Made by a program: the position numbers and the translations under genes. A stretch of 64,000 nucleotides of DNA. It comes from Actinomyces ruminis (GTDB lineage Bacteria; Actinomycetota; Actinomycetes; Actinomycetales; Actinomycetaceae). How positions within the stretch are numbered: the stretch's first letter is position 1; the number at the start of each line of letters is the position of its first letter. The notes below the pieces were generated by a model that worked only from the letters and a program-made list of their open reading frames with translations, was not told the origin of the DNA and did not search any database. Location of the stretch: positions 1 through 64,000 of the forward strand of contig NZ_MTPX02000041.1 of NCBI RefSeq assembly GCF_002154335.2. The letters are read 5' to 3'. Positions 53,630 through 63,489 of the stretch are shown here, in pieces.

Positions 53630-53756
53630 TACCCGCTACAATCCCCTAGTCACAGTGTGGTCGGACCCGGTTCGCCTGTCCGACGTCTGGTCGCCAGCCG
53701 CCCTGGCGGGTAAGCCCGTGTGAGCGTGCCGGCACGAACAACAACGAGGAGCCTCA

Positions 53757-53855
53757 ATGGGATCTGTTATCAAGAAGCGCCGCAAGCGCATGGCCAAGAA
53801 GAAGCACCGCAAGCTGCTGCGTAAGACGCGTCACCAGCGTCGCAACAAGAAGTGA
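53757..53855 (+). CDS. Small ribosomal subunit protein bS22 / AURKAIP1-like protein
   Basis: A 32-residue, extremely basic protein that starts MGSVIKKRRKRMAKKKHRK and ends HQRRNKK. This is the actinobacterial bS22/AURKAIP1-COX24 type peptide found bound to 30S subunits in mycobacteria. ATG at 53757 is preceded by GAGGAG. In actinobacteria it regularly follows the BldC-like gene, as here. It is easily missed because of its length. Confidence 0.92.
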   Translation: MGSVIKKRRKRMAKKKHRKLLRKTRHQRRNKK

Positions 53856-53955
53856 AGTGACCTGTGCCCGGGGCCCGTTCCCCGGGCGCAGTTGTTGTGG
53901 GCCGTAAATCGGCTGTTCGTCCTGCTCCTGCAAACACGACCCGAGCGGAGCCTCC

Positions 53956-55242
53956 ATGTCACAAGTCCCCGACGCCGGCCGTTTTGGCCTGAGCGCACCC
54001 GAACTGCTGTCCGGCACCGAGGCGTGCGCCACGCCCATGTCCGTGCATTCCGACCCCGCCGACTGGCCGGCACCCGTCCCCGCCCTCGCTCGCCCGTTGG
54101 GAGCGGCCGGCGTCGCCGTTCCGACCCTGGCCGAGCTGACCACCCTGCGGGTAGGCGGCCGGGTTGGCAGCTACGTCGAGGCGCGCACCGAGACCGAGCT
54201 CATCGACGCCGTCCGGCAGGCCGACGCCGCAGGCACCCCCGTGCTGGTAATCGGCGGTGGCTCCAACATCCTGGCCGCCGACACGGGCTTCGACGGCGTG
54301 GTCGTGCGTGACGCCCGCCAGCAGGTCACCCTGTCCGCTGATGACCGCTGTGGGGGTGTGGAGTTCACCGCCACGGCCGGCACCACGTGGGACGATCTGG
54401 TGCGTGAGGCCATCGCCAACCAGTGGGCGGGCTTCGCGCCCCTGTCCGGGATCCCCGGGACCGTCGGCGCCGCCCCGGTGCAGAACATCGGCGCCTACGG
54501 CGCGGAGGTCGCCGAGCTGCTCGCCTCCGTGCGCGCCTGGGACCGCGCCACCGACCGCCCCGTCCACCTGCCGCTGGCCCGCTTGCATTTGAGCTACCGC
54601 GATTCCGCCCTCAAGCGTTCCCTGAGCGACGCTGCCATCGGCGGCGGCCGCACCTGGGGCCCCACCGGGCGCTGGGTGGTGCTGGCGGTGACCTTCTCCG
54701 TGCGCACCGCCTCGCTGTCCGCCCCCATCGCCTACGTCCAGTTGGCCCGCACCCTCGGCGTCGAGGTGGGCGAGCGGGTGGACGCCCGTGCCGTGCGCGA
54801 AGCGGTACTGGAACTGCGCCGTTCCAAGGGCATGGTTCTGGACGACGCCGACCACGACACCTGGTCCGCCGGCTCCTTCTTCACCAACCCGATCCTCACC
54901 CGGGCCCAGGCCGACGCCCTGCCCGGCGATGCCCCCCGCTTCCCGGTCACCGACCACTCCCAGGCGGTGGCGGGCACCCGGCAGGCTCCCGTCGTCGAGG
55001 GGCTGGTGAAGACTTCCGCCGCCTGGCTGATCGACCACGCCGGGTTCGGCAAGGGCTTCGCCCTGCCGGCAGCCGGGCCGGAGCCCGCCGCCAGCCTGTC
55101 CACCAAGCACGTGCTGGCTTTGACCAACCGCGGTCACGCCCGCGCCGCCGACCTGGCCGAACTGCGCGACGCCGTCGTCGCCGGAGTGCGTGAGCGTTTC
55201 GGCGTCACGCTTGTTCCTGAGCCGGTACACGTCGGCTTCTAA
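53956..55242 (+). CDS. murB: UDP-N-acetylenolpyruvoylglucosamine reductase (UDP-N-acetylmuramate dehydrogenase)
   Basis: FAD enzyme that reduces UDP-GlcNAc-enolpyruvate to UDP-MurNAc in peptidoglycan synthesis. FAD-binding motifs TTLRVGGR near residue 57 and VIGGGSNIL near residue 100, then GFAPLSGIPGTVGAAPVQNIGAYG near residue 157 and the catalytic-region SAGSFFTNPIL near residue 310 are visible. It is 428 residues, longer than E. coli MurB, because the first 45 residues are extra. An in-frame ATG at 54037 would give a shorter protein. It ends in EPVHVGF, typical of MurB. Confidence 0.93.
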   Translation: MSQVPDAGRFGLSAPELLSGTEACATPMSVHSDPADWPAPVPALARPLGAAGVAVPTLAELTTLRVGGRVGSYVEARTETELIDAVRQADAAGTPVLVIGGGSNILAADTGFDGVVVRDARQQVTLSADDRCGGVEFTATAGTTWDDLVREAIANQWAGFAPLSGIPGTVGAAPVQNIGAYGAEVAELLASVRAWDRATDRPVHLPLARLHLSYRDSALKRSLSDAAIGGGRTWGPTGRWVVLAVTFSVRTASLSAPIAYVQLARTLGVEVGERVDARAVREAVLELRRSKGMVLDDADHDTWSAGSFFTNPILTRAQADALPGDAPRFPVTDHSQAVAGTRQAPVVEGLVKTSAAWLIDHAGFGKGFALPAAGPEPAASLSTKHVLALTNRGHARAADLAELRDAVVAGVRERFGVTLVPEPVHVGF

Positions 55243-55299
55243 GCCGGGTAGCTCGAGCTTCGGCCGTCCGCGTGCGCCGCTGACCCGCCGACCCGGGTT

Positions 55300-56319
55300 T
55301 CAGCCGTCCGCCGCCAGCCAGGCGTCCACCTGCGCCAACCACTCCCGTTTGGAGGACGGCGATGCCAGCGAGGCGCGGATGGAGCCGCGCGCCAACTCCG
55401 CGAGAGCGGCGTCGTCCAGGCCCAAATCCCGGGCGATCTGGTACTGGTCCACCAGCCGGGATTGGAACAGCAGCGGGTCGTCGGCTCCCAGCGCCACCTG
55501 GGCGCCATGCTCCAGCAGCGCCGGCAGTGGCACGTCGCCGGGCTCCCGGTACACGCCCAGGCACACGTTCGACGCCGGGCACACCTCCAGGCTGATGCCC
55601 GCCGCTGCCACTGCGTCCAGCAGTGTCGGCTCCTCGCTGGTGCGGATCCCATGCCCCAGCCGGGTTGGGCCCAGCGCGGAGACGACGTCGCGCACGTGTT
55701 CAGGCCCCAGCAGCTCCCCGCCGTGGGGGAGCGAGGCCAGTCCGGCTCGGCGCGCGATGGCGAAGGCCGGACCCCAGGAGGCCGTTTCACCGGCGCGCTC
55801 GTCATTGGACAGCCCGAAGCCGACGACGGTGCCCGGCTCGTCGCCCGCATAGCGGGCGGCCAGGCGTGCCAGCGTGCGGGCCTCCAACGGGTGACGCATG
55901 CGGGAGGCGGCCACAATCACGGCCACCTCGACCCCGGACAGGATGGTGGCCTGCTTGGCGGCGTCGAGGATGATCTCCAAGGCGGGGGTGATGCCGCCGA
56001 CGAAGGGGGCGTAGGAGGTCGGGTCCACCTGGATCTCGAGCCGGCGCGACCCCTCGGCGGCGTCGTCAAGCGCCGCCTCCAGCACGATGCGGCGCATGAT
56101 CTCCTCGGTGACCACCAGGTGACGGGCTGTGTCGTAGGCCCGCTGGAAGCGGAACCAGCCGCGGTGATCCGCGGGCACGTGCAGCGGGTCTCCCTCCAGG
56201 AATGACGACGGCAGCCGGGCGTGGGCGGAGGAGGCCAGCTCCACGAGCGTCTCCAGGCGCATGGAGCCTGTGAAGTGCAGGTGCAGGTGCGCCTTGGGCA
56301 GGGCGGCGAGGTCGCGCAT
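55300..56319 (-). CDS. Adenosine deaminase family protein
   Basis: A 339-residue metal-dependent deaminase of the adenosine/adenine deaminase family. The N-terminal zinc motif KAHLHLHFTGSM at residues 9-20, GFGLSNDE near residue 185 and the LEVCPASNVCLG region with GADDPLLF near residue 280 carry zinc ligands and catalytic residues. ATG at 56319 is chosen because it gives the usual start just before the HxH motif. It is divergent from the kinase-like gene. The family is sure, but the choice of adenosine versus adenine or another purine is not. Confidence 0.9.
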   Translation of the reverse strand: MRDLAALPKAHLHLHFTGSMRLETLVELASSAHARLPSSFLEGDPLHVPADHRGWFRFQRAYDTARHLVVTEEIMRRIVLEAALDDAAEGSRRLEIQVDPTSYAPFVGGITPALEIILDAAKQATILSGVEVAVIVAASRMRHPLEARTLARLAARYAGDEPGTVVGFGLSNDERAGETASWGPAFAIARRAGLASLPHGGELLGPEHVRDVVSALGPTRLGHGIRTSEEPTLLDAVAAAGISLEVCPASNVCLGVYREPGDVPLPALLEHGAQVALGADDPLLFQSRLVDQYQIARDLGLDDAALAELARGSIRASLASPSSKREWLAQVDAWLAADG

Positions 56320-56410
56320 GGCGGGATTGTGCCACCACCTGCTCCCGCCACACCCAGTCGGCCCGCCCACAGGCGCACCAGGTCACGGCGCGGTGAGGCA
56401 GACTGTTCCC

Positions 56411-57658
56411 ATGAGCAGCGTCATGGCCGGTCACGAGCCCGAGGAGGTCGCCCTGCTCACCGGACCGCGCGCCGCCTCCGTGCTGGCCGCGGCACTCGCT
56501 CCCGCCGGCCAAAAGCTTATGAGCTGGGAGGTCCACTCGGTGCACCACCGGCCCGGCGCCGGCGTCTCGGTCGGCTACACCGCCGTCGTCGCCCGCCCGG
56601 ATGGATCGCGCGCCACCGAGTACCTGTGTGCCACCACCGCGCGGCTGTCCAACCCGCAGGCTGCCGGTTTGACCCGAGTGGCCCCCACCGGCGGAGACGG
56701 ACCGATCGTGCATGTGTGGCGGCACCCGGCCGATCCGGAGCTGCCGGCGCTCGCGGTCGCCTGCACGCCCTCGCTGTTGTCCCAGCGGCTGGGCTCCCCG
56801 GTCAAGGCCACCATGGTCGCCTACCGGCCCACCCGCCGCGCCGTCGTGCGCGTGACCTACCCGGACTCCTCCACCGCCTACGCCAAGGTGCTGCGCCCCG
56901 GCCAGTCCGCCGCCTTCGCCGAGCGGCACCGCATGTTGCGGGCGGCCGGCGTACCCGCGCCGGACGTGCTGCGCGATGATGCGGACGGCCTGGTGCTACT
57001 GTCCACCGGCCGGGGCGTACCCCTGTCCGGGCTGCTGTCGCGAGGCATGGATGAGGCCCAGGCCGCCCGCGTGTTCCAGGGGCTGACGGGCCTGTTGGAC
57101 TCCCTGCCGGCCGCTGCCGTGCAATTGGCGGCCCACCCCGCCTGGTCCGAGCGCGCCCGTCACTACGCGCACGCCGCCGCCACCGTCCTGCCCGAGCACC
57201 TGGCCCGCGCCCGCGCTGTCGCCGAGGGCGTCGAACAGTTGATGGCCGCCTCGGACCCCGGGCCGGTGGTGCCCGTACACGGTGACTTCTATGAGGCGAA
57301 CGTGCTCATGGAGGGAGAGCGAGTAGCGAGTCTGCTCGACGTCGACTCCCTCGGACCCGGGCGGCGCGTGGATGACCTGGCTTGTCTGCTCGGGCATGTC
57401 AGCGTGCTGGATCACCTGGCGCCCGCCTCCTACCCGCATCTGCGCCCCGTGCTGGAGACGTGGACGGCCCTGGCCGAGCAACAGGTGGACCCGGTGGCGC
57501 TGCGCGCCCGCTGCGCCGGCGTGGTGTTGTCGCTGGTGGCCGGGGCACGCCGGGAGGACGGCGGACCGTGGCGTGCCGACGCCGAGGGGCGCCTGGCTCG
57601 CGCCGAGTCCTGGCTGGCGCAGGGCCGGGAGCTACAGGCGCGCCGCGGCGCCCATTGA
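56411..57658 (+). CDS. Aminoglycoside phosphotransferase-like kinase
   Basis: A 415-residue APH/choline-kinase-fold protein. The motif VPVHGDFYEANVL near residue 290 corresponds to the catalytic HGDxxxxN loop, and LLDVDSLGPGRRVDDLACLL near residue 315 contains the metal-binding Asp. The N-terminal lobe is variable. ATG at 56411 is used; a longer in-frame reading overlaps the divergent deaminase. The substrate is unknown. Resistance should not be assumed, since such kinases often phosphorylate metabolites. Confidence 0.8.
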   Translation: MSSVMAGHEPEEVALLTGPRAASVLAAALAPAGQKLMSWEVHSVHHRPGAGVSVGYTAVVARPDGSRATEYLCATTARLSNPQAAGLTRVAPTGGDGPIVHVWRHPADPELPALAVACTPSLLSQRLGSPVKATMVAYRPTRRAVVRVTYPDSSTAYAKVLRPGQSAAFAERHRMLRAAGVPAPDVLRDDADGLVLLSTGRGVPLSGLLSRGMDEAQAARVFQGLTGLLDSLPAAAVQLAAHPAWSERARHYAHAAATVLPEHLARARAVAEGVEQLMAASDPGPVVPVHGDFYEANVLMEGERVASLLDVDSLGPGRRVDDLACLLGHVSVLDHLAPASYPHLRPVLETWTALAEQQVDPVALRARCAGVVLSLVAGARREDGGPWRADAEGRLARAESWLAQGRELQARRGAH

Positions 57659-57828
57659 GTGGGGCGCTTGGGACCCGATGCCGCAGCGGGAGCGAGCTGC
57701 GCGTCGACGTCGTCGTTCTCCGGCCCGGTAGGGGGAGGTAGCCACGTTGTGGACAGTTACATGCCCGAAACCGTCCGAGTGCGTAACCTGCGGCCGCGCC
57801 GGTGCCCGCCGGCTGAAAGGCAGAAATC

Positions 57829-59322
57829 GTGTTCCCCACGTCCTCCGCTACTCCCACCATCTCTGCACTCACCGGACTGGGTGCGGCGCCCGCCGCGGCC
57901 CGGCCCGCCGGTTTCAGCGAGGCCCTGACCGCCGCCGATGACTTCCTGTGGGGTCCCTGGCTGCTCATCCCCCTGCTGCTGGGCACCGGCATCTGGCTGA
58001 CGATCCGGCTGCGCGCCGTCCAGCTGCGCAAGCTCTTCCCTGCGCTGCGCTTCGCCTTCGTGGACCGCAGCGACGGCGAGGCGGACACCGCCGAGGGCGA
58101 CATCTCCCACTACCAGGCGCTGACGACGGCACTGGCTGCCACCGTCGGGGTGGGCAACATCATTGGCGTGGCCACCGCCATCCACCTGGGCGGTCCCGGC
58201 GCCCTGTTCTGGATGTGGGTGACCGCCTTCTTCGGCATGGCATCGAAGTATTCCGAGGCCTTCCTCGCCGTGCGCTTCCGCACCACCGATGCCAACGGGC
58301 AGAAGTCCGGCGGCCCCCAGTACTACCTGCAACATGCGATCAAAGGGCGCGTGGGCACCGTGCTGTCGGTGTTCTTCGCCGTTGCCACGCTGCTGGCCTG
58401 CTTCGGCATCGGCTCCATGACCCAGTCCAACTCGGTCGCCGCCCAGCTGGAGCACTCCTTCGGTGCGGATCCGGCGCTGGTCGGCATCATCATGGCCGTG
58501 GCGATCGGCGGCGTGCTGTTGGGCGGTATCGAGTCCATCGGGCGCGTCACCGCCGCCTTCGTGCCGATGATGATCGTTTTCTACGTCGGCGGCTGCCTGT
58601 ACATCCTCGCCATCAACATCACGGCGATCCCCGCCGCACTGGCACTGGTATTCGCGGATGCCTTCACCGGGCACGGTGCCGTGGGCGGCTTCGCCGGCTC
58701 CACCATGCTCATGGCGATCAAGTTCGGTATGGCCCGCGGCATCTTCTCCAACGAATCCGGCATGGGGTCGGCCGCCATTGCCGCCGCCGCGGCCAAGACC
58801 AACCATCCCGTCCGGCAGGGCCTGGTGTCCATGACCCAGACCTTCATCGACACCTTCGTGGTGGTCACCTGCACCGGCCTGGTGGTGCTGTCCACCGGCG
58901 CCTGGACGGGTGATGATCCGGCCACCATGACCGCTACCGCCTTCACCACCGGCCTGCCCGGGCAGTGGGGCCACTACATCGTCTCGGTCGCGCTCATCTT
59001 CCTGGGGTGCTCCACGATCCTGGGCTGGGCCTACTATGGCGAGCGCTGCATTGTGCGGCTGGTGGGCGTGCACGGAGTGCTGCCCTTCCGCCTGTTCTTC
59101 ACCGTCCTGATCTTCCTGGGCACCGTCACCAGCCTGGACGACGTGTGGACCTTCGCGGACATCGCCAACGGGCTGATGGCCATTCCGAACCTGATCGGCC
59201 TGGTGCTGCTGTCCGGCCTGATCGCCCGCGAGACCAAGGCCTACCTGGAGCAGGACCCGTACCTGCGTCGCCCCGGGGAGGAGTTCACCTCCGTCCCGGA
59301 GGATGCCGAGGTGGAGGCCTGA
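57829..59322 (+). CDS. Alanine/glycine:cation symporter (AGCS family)
   Basis: A 497-residue membrane protein with about eleven hydrophobic segments that imports alanine or glycine with Na+. AGCS signatures are visible: ATVGVGNIIGVATAI near residue 105, GGPQYYLQHAI near residue 160, and GMARGIFSNESGMGSAAIAAAAAKT near residues 300-325. The GTG at 57829 is the annotated start. The preceding 170 bp hold no gene. Confidence 0.93.
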   Translation: MFPTSSATPTISALTGLGAAPAAARPAGFSEALTAADDFLWGPWLLIPLLLGTGIWLTIRLRAVQLRKLFPALRFAFVDRSDGEADTAEGDISHYQALTTALAATVGVGNIIGVATAIHLGGPGALFWMWVTAFFGMASKYSEAFLAVRFRTTDANGQKSGGPQYYLQHAIKGRVGTVLSVFFAVATLLACFGIGSMTQSNSVAAQLEHSFGADPALVGIIMAVAIGGVLLGGIESIGRVTAAFVPMMIVFYVGGCLYILAINITAIPAALALVFADAFTGHGAVGGFAGSTMLMAIKFGMARGIFSNESGMGSAAIAAAAAKTNHPVRQGLVSMTQTFIDTFVVVTCTGLVVLSTGAWTGDDPATMTATAFTTGLPGQWGHYIVSVALIFLGCSTILGWAYYGERCIVRLVGVHGVLPFRLFFTVLIFLGTVTSLDDVWTFADIANGLMAIPNLIGLVLLSGLIARETKAYLEQDPYLRRPGEEFTSVPEDAEVEA

Positions 59323-59373
59323 GCGGCGCGACTACGATGGATGCGCGAGCCCGCGGCATGCAAAGGACGTTCA

Positions 59374-60543
59374 ATGAAGATCGTCTCTGCTCACGTCGGC
59401 ACCATCCCGATCAGTTCCCCGATACGCAACGCCTACATCGACTTCAGTTCCATGGATTGCTCGATCCTGGCGCTCGTCAGTGACGTGATCGTTGACGGCA
59501 AGCCTTTGGTCGGCTATGGCTTCAACTCCAACGGCCGTTACAACGCCTCCGCGATTCTTGAACAGCGGTTGCTGCCCCGTCTGTTGGCCGCCCCTGAGGC
59601 CGAGTTGCTCGACGGCGATGGCGCCCTCTCCCCGGAGCGCGCCTGGGAGGTGATGATGCATAACGAGAAGCCCGGTGGGCACGGGGAGCGCTCGGTCGCC
59701 GTGGGTGTAGCGGACATGGCACTGCACGACCTGGCCGCAAAGATCGCCGGTGTCCCCCTGTACCGCTGGATCTCCGACCACTACGGCGATGGCAGTCCCG
59801 ACGCCGATGTCTTTGTCTACGCCGCTGGCGGCTACTACGCGCCCGGCAAGACCCTGACCGACCTGCAGGATTAGATGCGTCGCTTACTGGACGCCGGATA
59901 CCGGGTGGTCAAGATGAAGATCGGCGGCGCCCCGCTGGATGAGGACCTGCGCCGCATTGATGCGGTAGTCGACGGCGTCCTGGATGGCGACGGCTCTCGC
60001 CTGGCTGTAGACGTCAATGGACGCTTCGACCTGGACACCGCGTTGGAGTACGCCCGCGCGCTGGAGCCCTTGGGCCTGTTCTGGTACGAGGAGATCGGCG
60101 ACCCGCTCGACTACGCCCTGAACGCTGTGGTGGCCGAGAGCTACCAGGGGGCCATCGCCACCGGCGAGAACCTGTTCTCCATGCAGGACGCCCGCAACCT
60201 GCTGCGTTATGGCGGGCTGCGGCCGGACCGCGACTACATTCAGATCGACCCGGCGCTTTCCTATGGGCTGACCGAGTACCGTCGAGTCCTGGACACACTC
60301 GATCGCCACGGCTGGTCCTCGCGCCGCTGTATCCCCCACGGTGGGCACCAGTTCTCACTCCACATCGCGGGCGGGCTGCACCTGGGCGGCAACGAGTCCT
60401 ACCCGGGCGAGTTCCAGCCGACCGGCGGCTTTACCGACGACGCCCAGGTGGTGGACTCTCGCGTGTCGCCGGGTGGGCTGCCGGGCATTGGGCTTGAGGG
60501 CAAGGCGGAGTTCTACTCCGTGCTGCGCGGTCTGCACGCCTGA
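59374..60543 (+). pseudogene. D(-)-tartrate dehydratase-like enolase-superfamily protein with in-frame stop
   Basis: Mandelate racemase/muconate-lactonizing enzyme-type protein, closest in pattern to D-tartrate dehydratase. The N-terminal cap starts MKIVSAHVGTIPI. The barrel carries the catalytic Lys pair KMKIGG, metal ligands in AVDVNGRF, WYEEIGDP and ATGENLF, and the His base in IPHGGHQF. Total length with the stop read through is 389 codons, a normal full length. A TAG at 59872-59874 interrupts LQD-MRRLLDAGY with both sides in the same frame. One substitution (for example GAG to TAG) explains it. Either the gene is freshly inactivated or the base is wrong. Confidence 0.75.
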
Positions 60544-60565
60544 GGAAGGAGCAGGAGTCAGCGAG

Positions 60566-61092
60566 TTAGGGTGTGGCGGTGCCGTCGGCCGGTTCATCCC
60601 GCGTGGTGGGATCTGTGCCGACAGCAGGCGGAGCCTCGTCGGGGCACTGGACGGCGATCAGCGCCGAGCTAGTGGCGGAGCCAGGGCCTTTCCCTGATGA
60701 CCGCTTGGGGTGGGACTCCAGGACGGTGATGGTGCAGCCGAGCACCTCGCAGAGGAGCCGACTGGGATCAGCGTATATGGCTCGTTCTCGTATGAGTCCG
60801 CGAGGTCGCCCGACTCGGATCGAGAGAAATTGACGCCGATATTCTTCTCGCTGACAAAAGTGACGACGAGCACCCATTCCACGGCATCTCCCGTGCCGTG
60901 GCGTCCCGGCTGCAGCATAACGTAGCTTCTGGCCTGGTCTCGCAGCGCCTCAACCTCGGGCGAAAGTTTGGGCGTCCCTTGCGGCAATGGGAGCCAATGG
61001 GCGTTCGCGTACAAGCCGATTCCTGCTATCAGAAGAACCGCGAACGCGGCTGCGAGGTACCGTTTGGCGTGAAAACGTCTCGTTGCGGTCAC
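60566..61092 (-). CDS. Membrane-anchored hypothetical protein, tandem paralogue A (one frameshift)
   Basis: About 175 residues when restored. There is a basic N-terminus (TRRFHAKR), one membrane segment, the juxtamembrane motif PLPQGTPKLSPEVEALR, and an outer domain with two Cys (EVLGCTITVLESHPKR and IAVQCP). The frame breaks near 60753/60754, where one G of GCAGGAGG is missing by comparison with paralogue B. It ends in a Pro/Thr/Asp-rich tail. The function is unknown. It follows paralogue B on the same strand. Confidence 0.7.
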
Positions 61093-61178
61093 GCTGCCAA
61101 CCTTACCTACGCTCCGCGTCTGAAGGACGGCAGCGACCCGGCGTGGTGCGGTGCCGAGAGAAGCTATCCGCGGGTGTG

Positions 61179-61640
61179 TCAGGGCGTCGGGGCGCCGGTC
61201 GGTTCATCCTGAGCGTTGGGTGCGGTGGCAGTGGGCGTGGCGCTCTCGGGGCACTGGACGGCGATCAGCGCCGAGCTAGTGGCGGAGCCAGGGCCTCTCC
61301 CTGATAACCGCTTGGGGTGGGACTCCAGGACGGTGATGGTGCAACCGAGTACTTCCTCAGAAGAACCAACATCTATCCGTGCATCCGGAACTGCTTCACC
61401 GCCTCGGCTGAAGTGAACCCAGACGGTCTCGGCATTCGCGGTTCCGAGAACTAGAGACCAGTCATCGCCTGTGCCGGGTTGATTCTCTACGTAGCTTGTG
61501 GCCTGGCTGCGCAGCGCCTCTACCTCGGGGGCAAGCTCCGGTGTTCCCTGTGGCAGTGGCCACCAGAACATGTAGACCGCCGCCGCGGCGATGACGGCCA
61601 GCATGCCGATCGCCGCGGCCAGTAGCCGTTTGCGTCGCAC
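61179..61640 (-). CDS. Membrane-anchored hypothetical protein, tandem paralogue B
   Basis: A 153-residue protein with one N-terminal membrane segment (residues 6-26), then PLPQGTPELAPEVEALRSQATSYV and an outer domain with the same two Cys motifs (EVLGCTITVLESHPKR, ALIAVQCP) as paralogue A, and a Thr/Pro-rich tail. The GTG at 61640 follows the aminotransferase stop codon directly. Long DNA stretches are shared with paralogue A, so the pair arose by a recent tandem duplication. No family is recognised. Confidence 0.75.
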   Translation of the reverse strand: MRRKRLLAAAIGMLAVIAAAAVYMFWWPLPQGTPELAPEVEALRSQATSYVENQPGTGDDWSLVLGTANAETVWVHFSRGGEAVPDARIDVGSSEEVLGCTITVLESHPKRLSGRGPGSATSSALIAVQCPESATPTATAPNAQDEPTGAPTP

Positions 61641-62853
61641 TCAATCGACCTCGGCCAGCAGCTGTTGCATGCGGGCAACACCCTCGGTGATGGCGTCGTC
61701 GCTCATGGCGTAGGACATGCGCAGGAAGCCGGAGGGGCCGAAGGCCTCGCCGGGCACGACGGCCACCTCCGCGTACTCCAGCAGCAGTTCGGCCAGCGTA
61801 GCCGAGGAGTCGATCACGTGCCCGCGCAGCGACTTGCCGATCAGCGCCTCAACGCTCGGATAGGCGTAGAAGGCCCCCTTGGGGGTGGGGACCTGAACGC
61901 CATCGATCTCGGAGAGCATGGATACGATCAGCTGACGCCGACGGTCGAAGGCGGTCCGCATGTGGGCGACCGCGGACAGGTCTCCGCCCACCGCGGCTAT
62001 GGCCGCGCGCTGGGAGACGTTGGCGACGTTGCTGGTCAGGTGTGACTGGAAGTTGGTGGCCGCCTGATGACGTCGGTGGGCCCATCATCCAGCCGACGCG
62101 CCAGCCGGTCATCGCGTAGGTCTTGGCGACGCCGTTGAGCACCACCGTCTGGTTGGCCAGTTCGGGCACGAGCGCAACGATGTGTGCCGGCTGGGCGTCG
62201 TCGTAGAGCAGGTGCTCGTAGATCTCGTCGGTGACCACCCAGATGCCGTGCTCCAGCGCCCACTGGCCGATGTGGGTGAGTTCGGCGGCGGTGTAGACGG
62301 CGCCGGTGGGGTTGGACGGCGAGCACAGTAGCAGCACCTTGGTGCGTTCGGTGCGGGCGGCCTCCAACTGCTCGAGCGTGACCTTGTAGTCCTGGTCCGC
62401 GCCGGCGAACACCTCCACGGTGGTGCCACCGGCCAGGGCGACTACCTCCGGGTAGGTGGTCCAGATGGGGGTGGGCATCAGCACCTCGTCGCCCGGGTCG
62501 ACGAGTGCGGCGAAGGCCTGGAATACGGCCTGCTTGCCGCCGTTGGTGACCAGGATGTCCTCGGGGGAGACCAGATAGCCGGAGTCGCGCAGTGTCTTGG
62601 CGGAGATGGCCTCGCGCAGCTCGGGCAGTCCCTTGGCCGGGGAGTACTTGTGGTTAACCGGATCCTGAGCCGCGGCGACGGCGGCGGCGACGATGTAGTC
62701 CGGGGTGGCGAAGTCCGGTTCGCCCGCGCCAAACCCAATAACGGGGCGCCCGGCTGCGCGCAGGGACTTGGCCTTGGCGTCGACGGCGAGGGTCGCCGAC
62801 GGGGAGATGGCGGCCAGACGGGCTGAGACTCGACTTATGGGTGCAGTACTCAC
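61641..62853 (-). CDS. aspC: Pyridoxal-phosphate aspartate aminotransferase-type enzyme (two frameshifts)
   Basis: Class I aminotransferase that makes aspartate from oxaloacetate and glutamate. Visible are [14 protein letters not shown] near residue 42, [10 protein letters not shown] near residue 178, the PLP-binding Lys in [16 protein letters not shown] near residue 240, and the C-terminal [13 protein letters not shown] with the substrate-binding Arg. Two bases are missing: one in the G-run near 62076-62081 and one C at 62064/62065. Restoring both gives [25 protein letters not shown] in continuous frame and 404 residues. The GTG start is at 62853. It is next to tRNA-Trp-secE-nusG, as in other actinobacteria. 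Confidence 0.88.
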
Positions 62854-63023
62854 GCGCCGATAGTCTCATGTCGCCATGGTGGGGCGGTGCCGCTGTCCCG
62901 CTATGCGGCGCAAGGTGGCGAGATTCTCATACCGGGGGCGGGCCGGCACCGCCGACGTGGCGCAGCCCACGGAACTGGAGTTCGGCATTCGCCGCTCGAT
63001 GTGGCAAGATGGGTTGCCGCTGA

Positions 63024-63096
63024 AGGGCAGTGGCGCAATTGGTAGCGCACCGGTCTCCAAAACCGGCGGTTGTGGGTTCGAGTCCCGCCTGCCCTG
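63024..63096 (+). tRNA. tRNA-Trp (anticodon CCA)
   Basis: A 73-nt cloverleaf. The acceptor stem is AGGGCAG (63024-63030) with CTGCCCT (63089-63095). The D arm has GCGC stems. The anticodon stem CCGGT/ACCGG encloses CTCCAAA with CCA at 63057-63059, and the T arm has GTTCGAGTC. The discriminator is G. CCA is not encoded. It sits upstream of secE, the common actinobacterial order. Confidence 0.95.
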
Positions 63097-63196
63097 CTGA
63101 GAACGGCGGATCTGTCGGGAGATCCCGTCGGCTCCGTCTTCTCGCCCACCAGGGCGTGACCGGACCGTCGACCCCGAGGATCACGAAAGCAGAAGC

Positions 63197-63430
63197 ATGA
63201 GCGATACAACCGTCGCCAAGGGCAAGCGGAAGCAGAGGCGTGGCCCCTTCTCCCGTATCGCCTTGTACTTCCGGCAGGTGATCGACGAGCTCCGCAAGGT
63301 GGTCTGGCCCACCCGGAACGAGCTGTGGACCTACTTCGCGGTGGTTGTGGTGTTCATCTTGGCGATCATGCTGTTCACCGGGGCGCTCGACGCCATCTTC
63401 GATCGGCTCGTCATGTGGGCCTTCGCCTGA
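63197..63430 (+). CDS. secE: Preprotein translocase subunit SecE
   Basis: A 77-residue single-span SecE of the short actinobacterial type. The conserved amphipathic segment YFRQVIDELRKVVWPTRNEL (residues 24-43) precedes one C-terminal membrane helix. It stabilises SecY in the translocon. It lies between tRNA-Trp and nusG as expected. Confidence 0.96.
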   Translation: MSDTTVAKGKRKQRRGPFSRIALYFRQVIDELRKVVWPTRNELWTYFAVVVVFILAIMLFTGALDAIFDRLVMWAFA

Positions 63431-63489
63431 CCATCCGTTCTCGCTAGTCGCCGTCGCCGTTAGATTCAGTCCGAGGAAAGAGAAACACC

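Noticed and set aside
56411-57658. Aminoglycoside resistance gene
   Set aside because: Only the general APH fold is visible, with no close match to known resistance subfamilies, and its core-gene surroundings suggest a metabolic role.
57757-59073. A 438-codon - strand frame over the AGCS symporter
   Set aside because: Antisense shadow of a conserved transporter gene. The composition is not protein-like.
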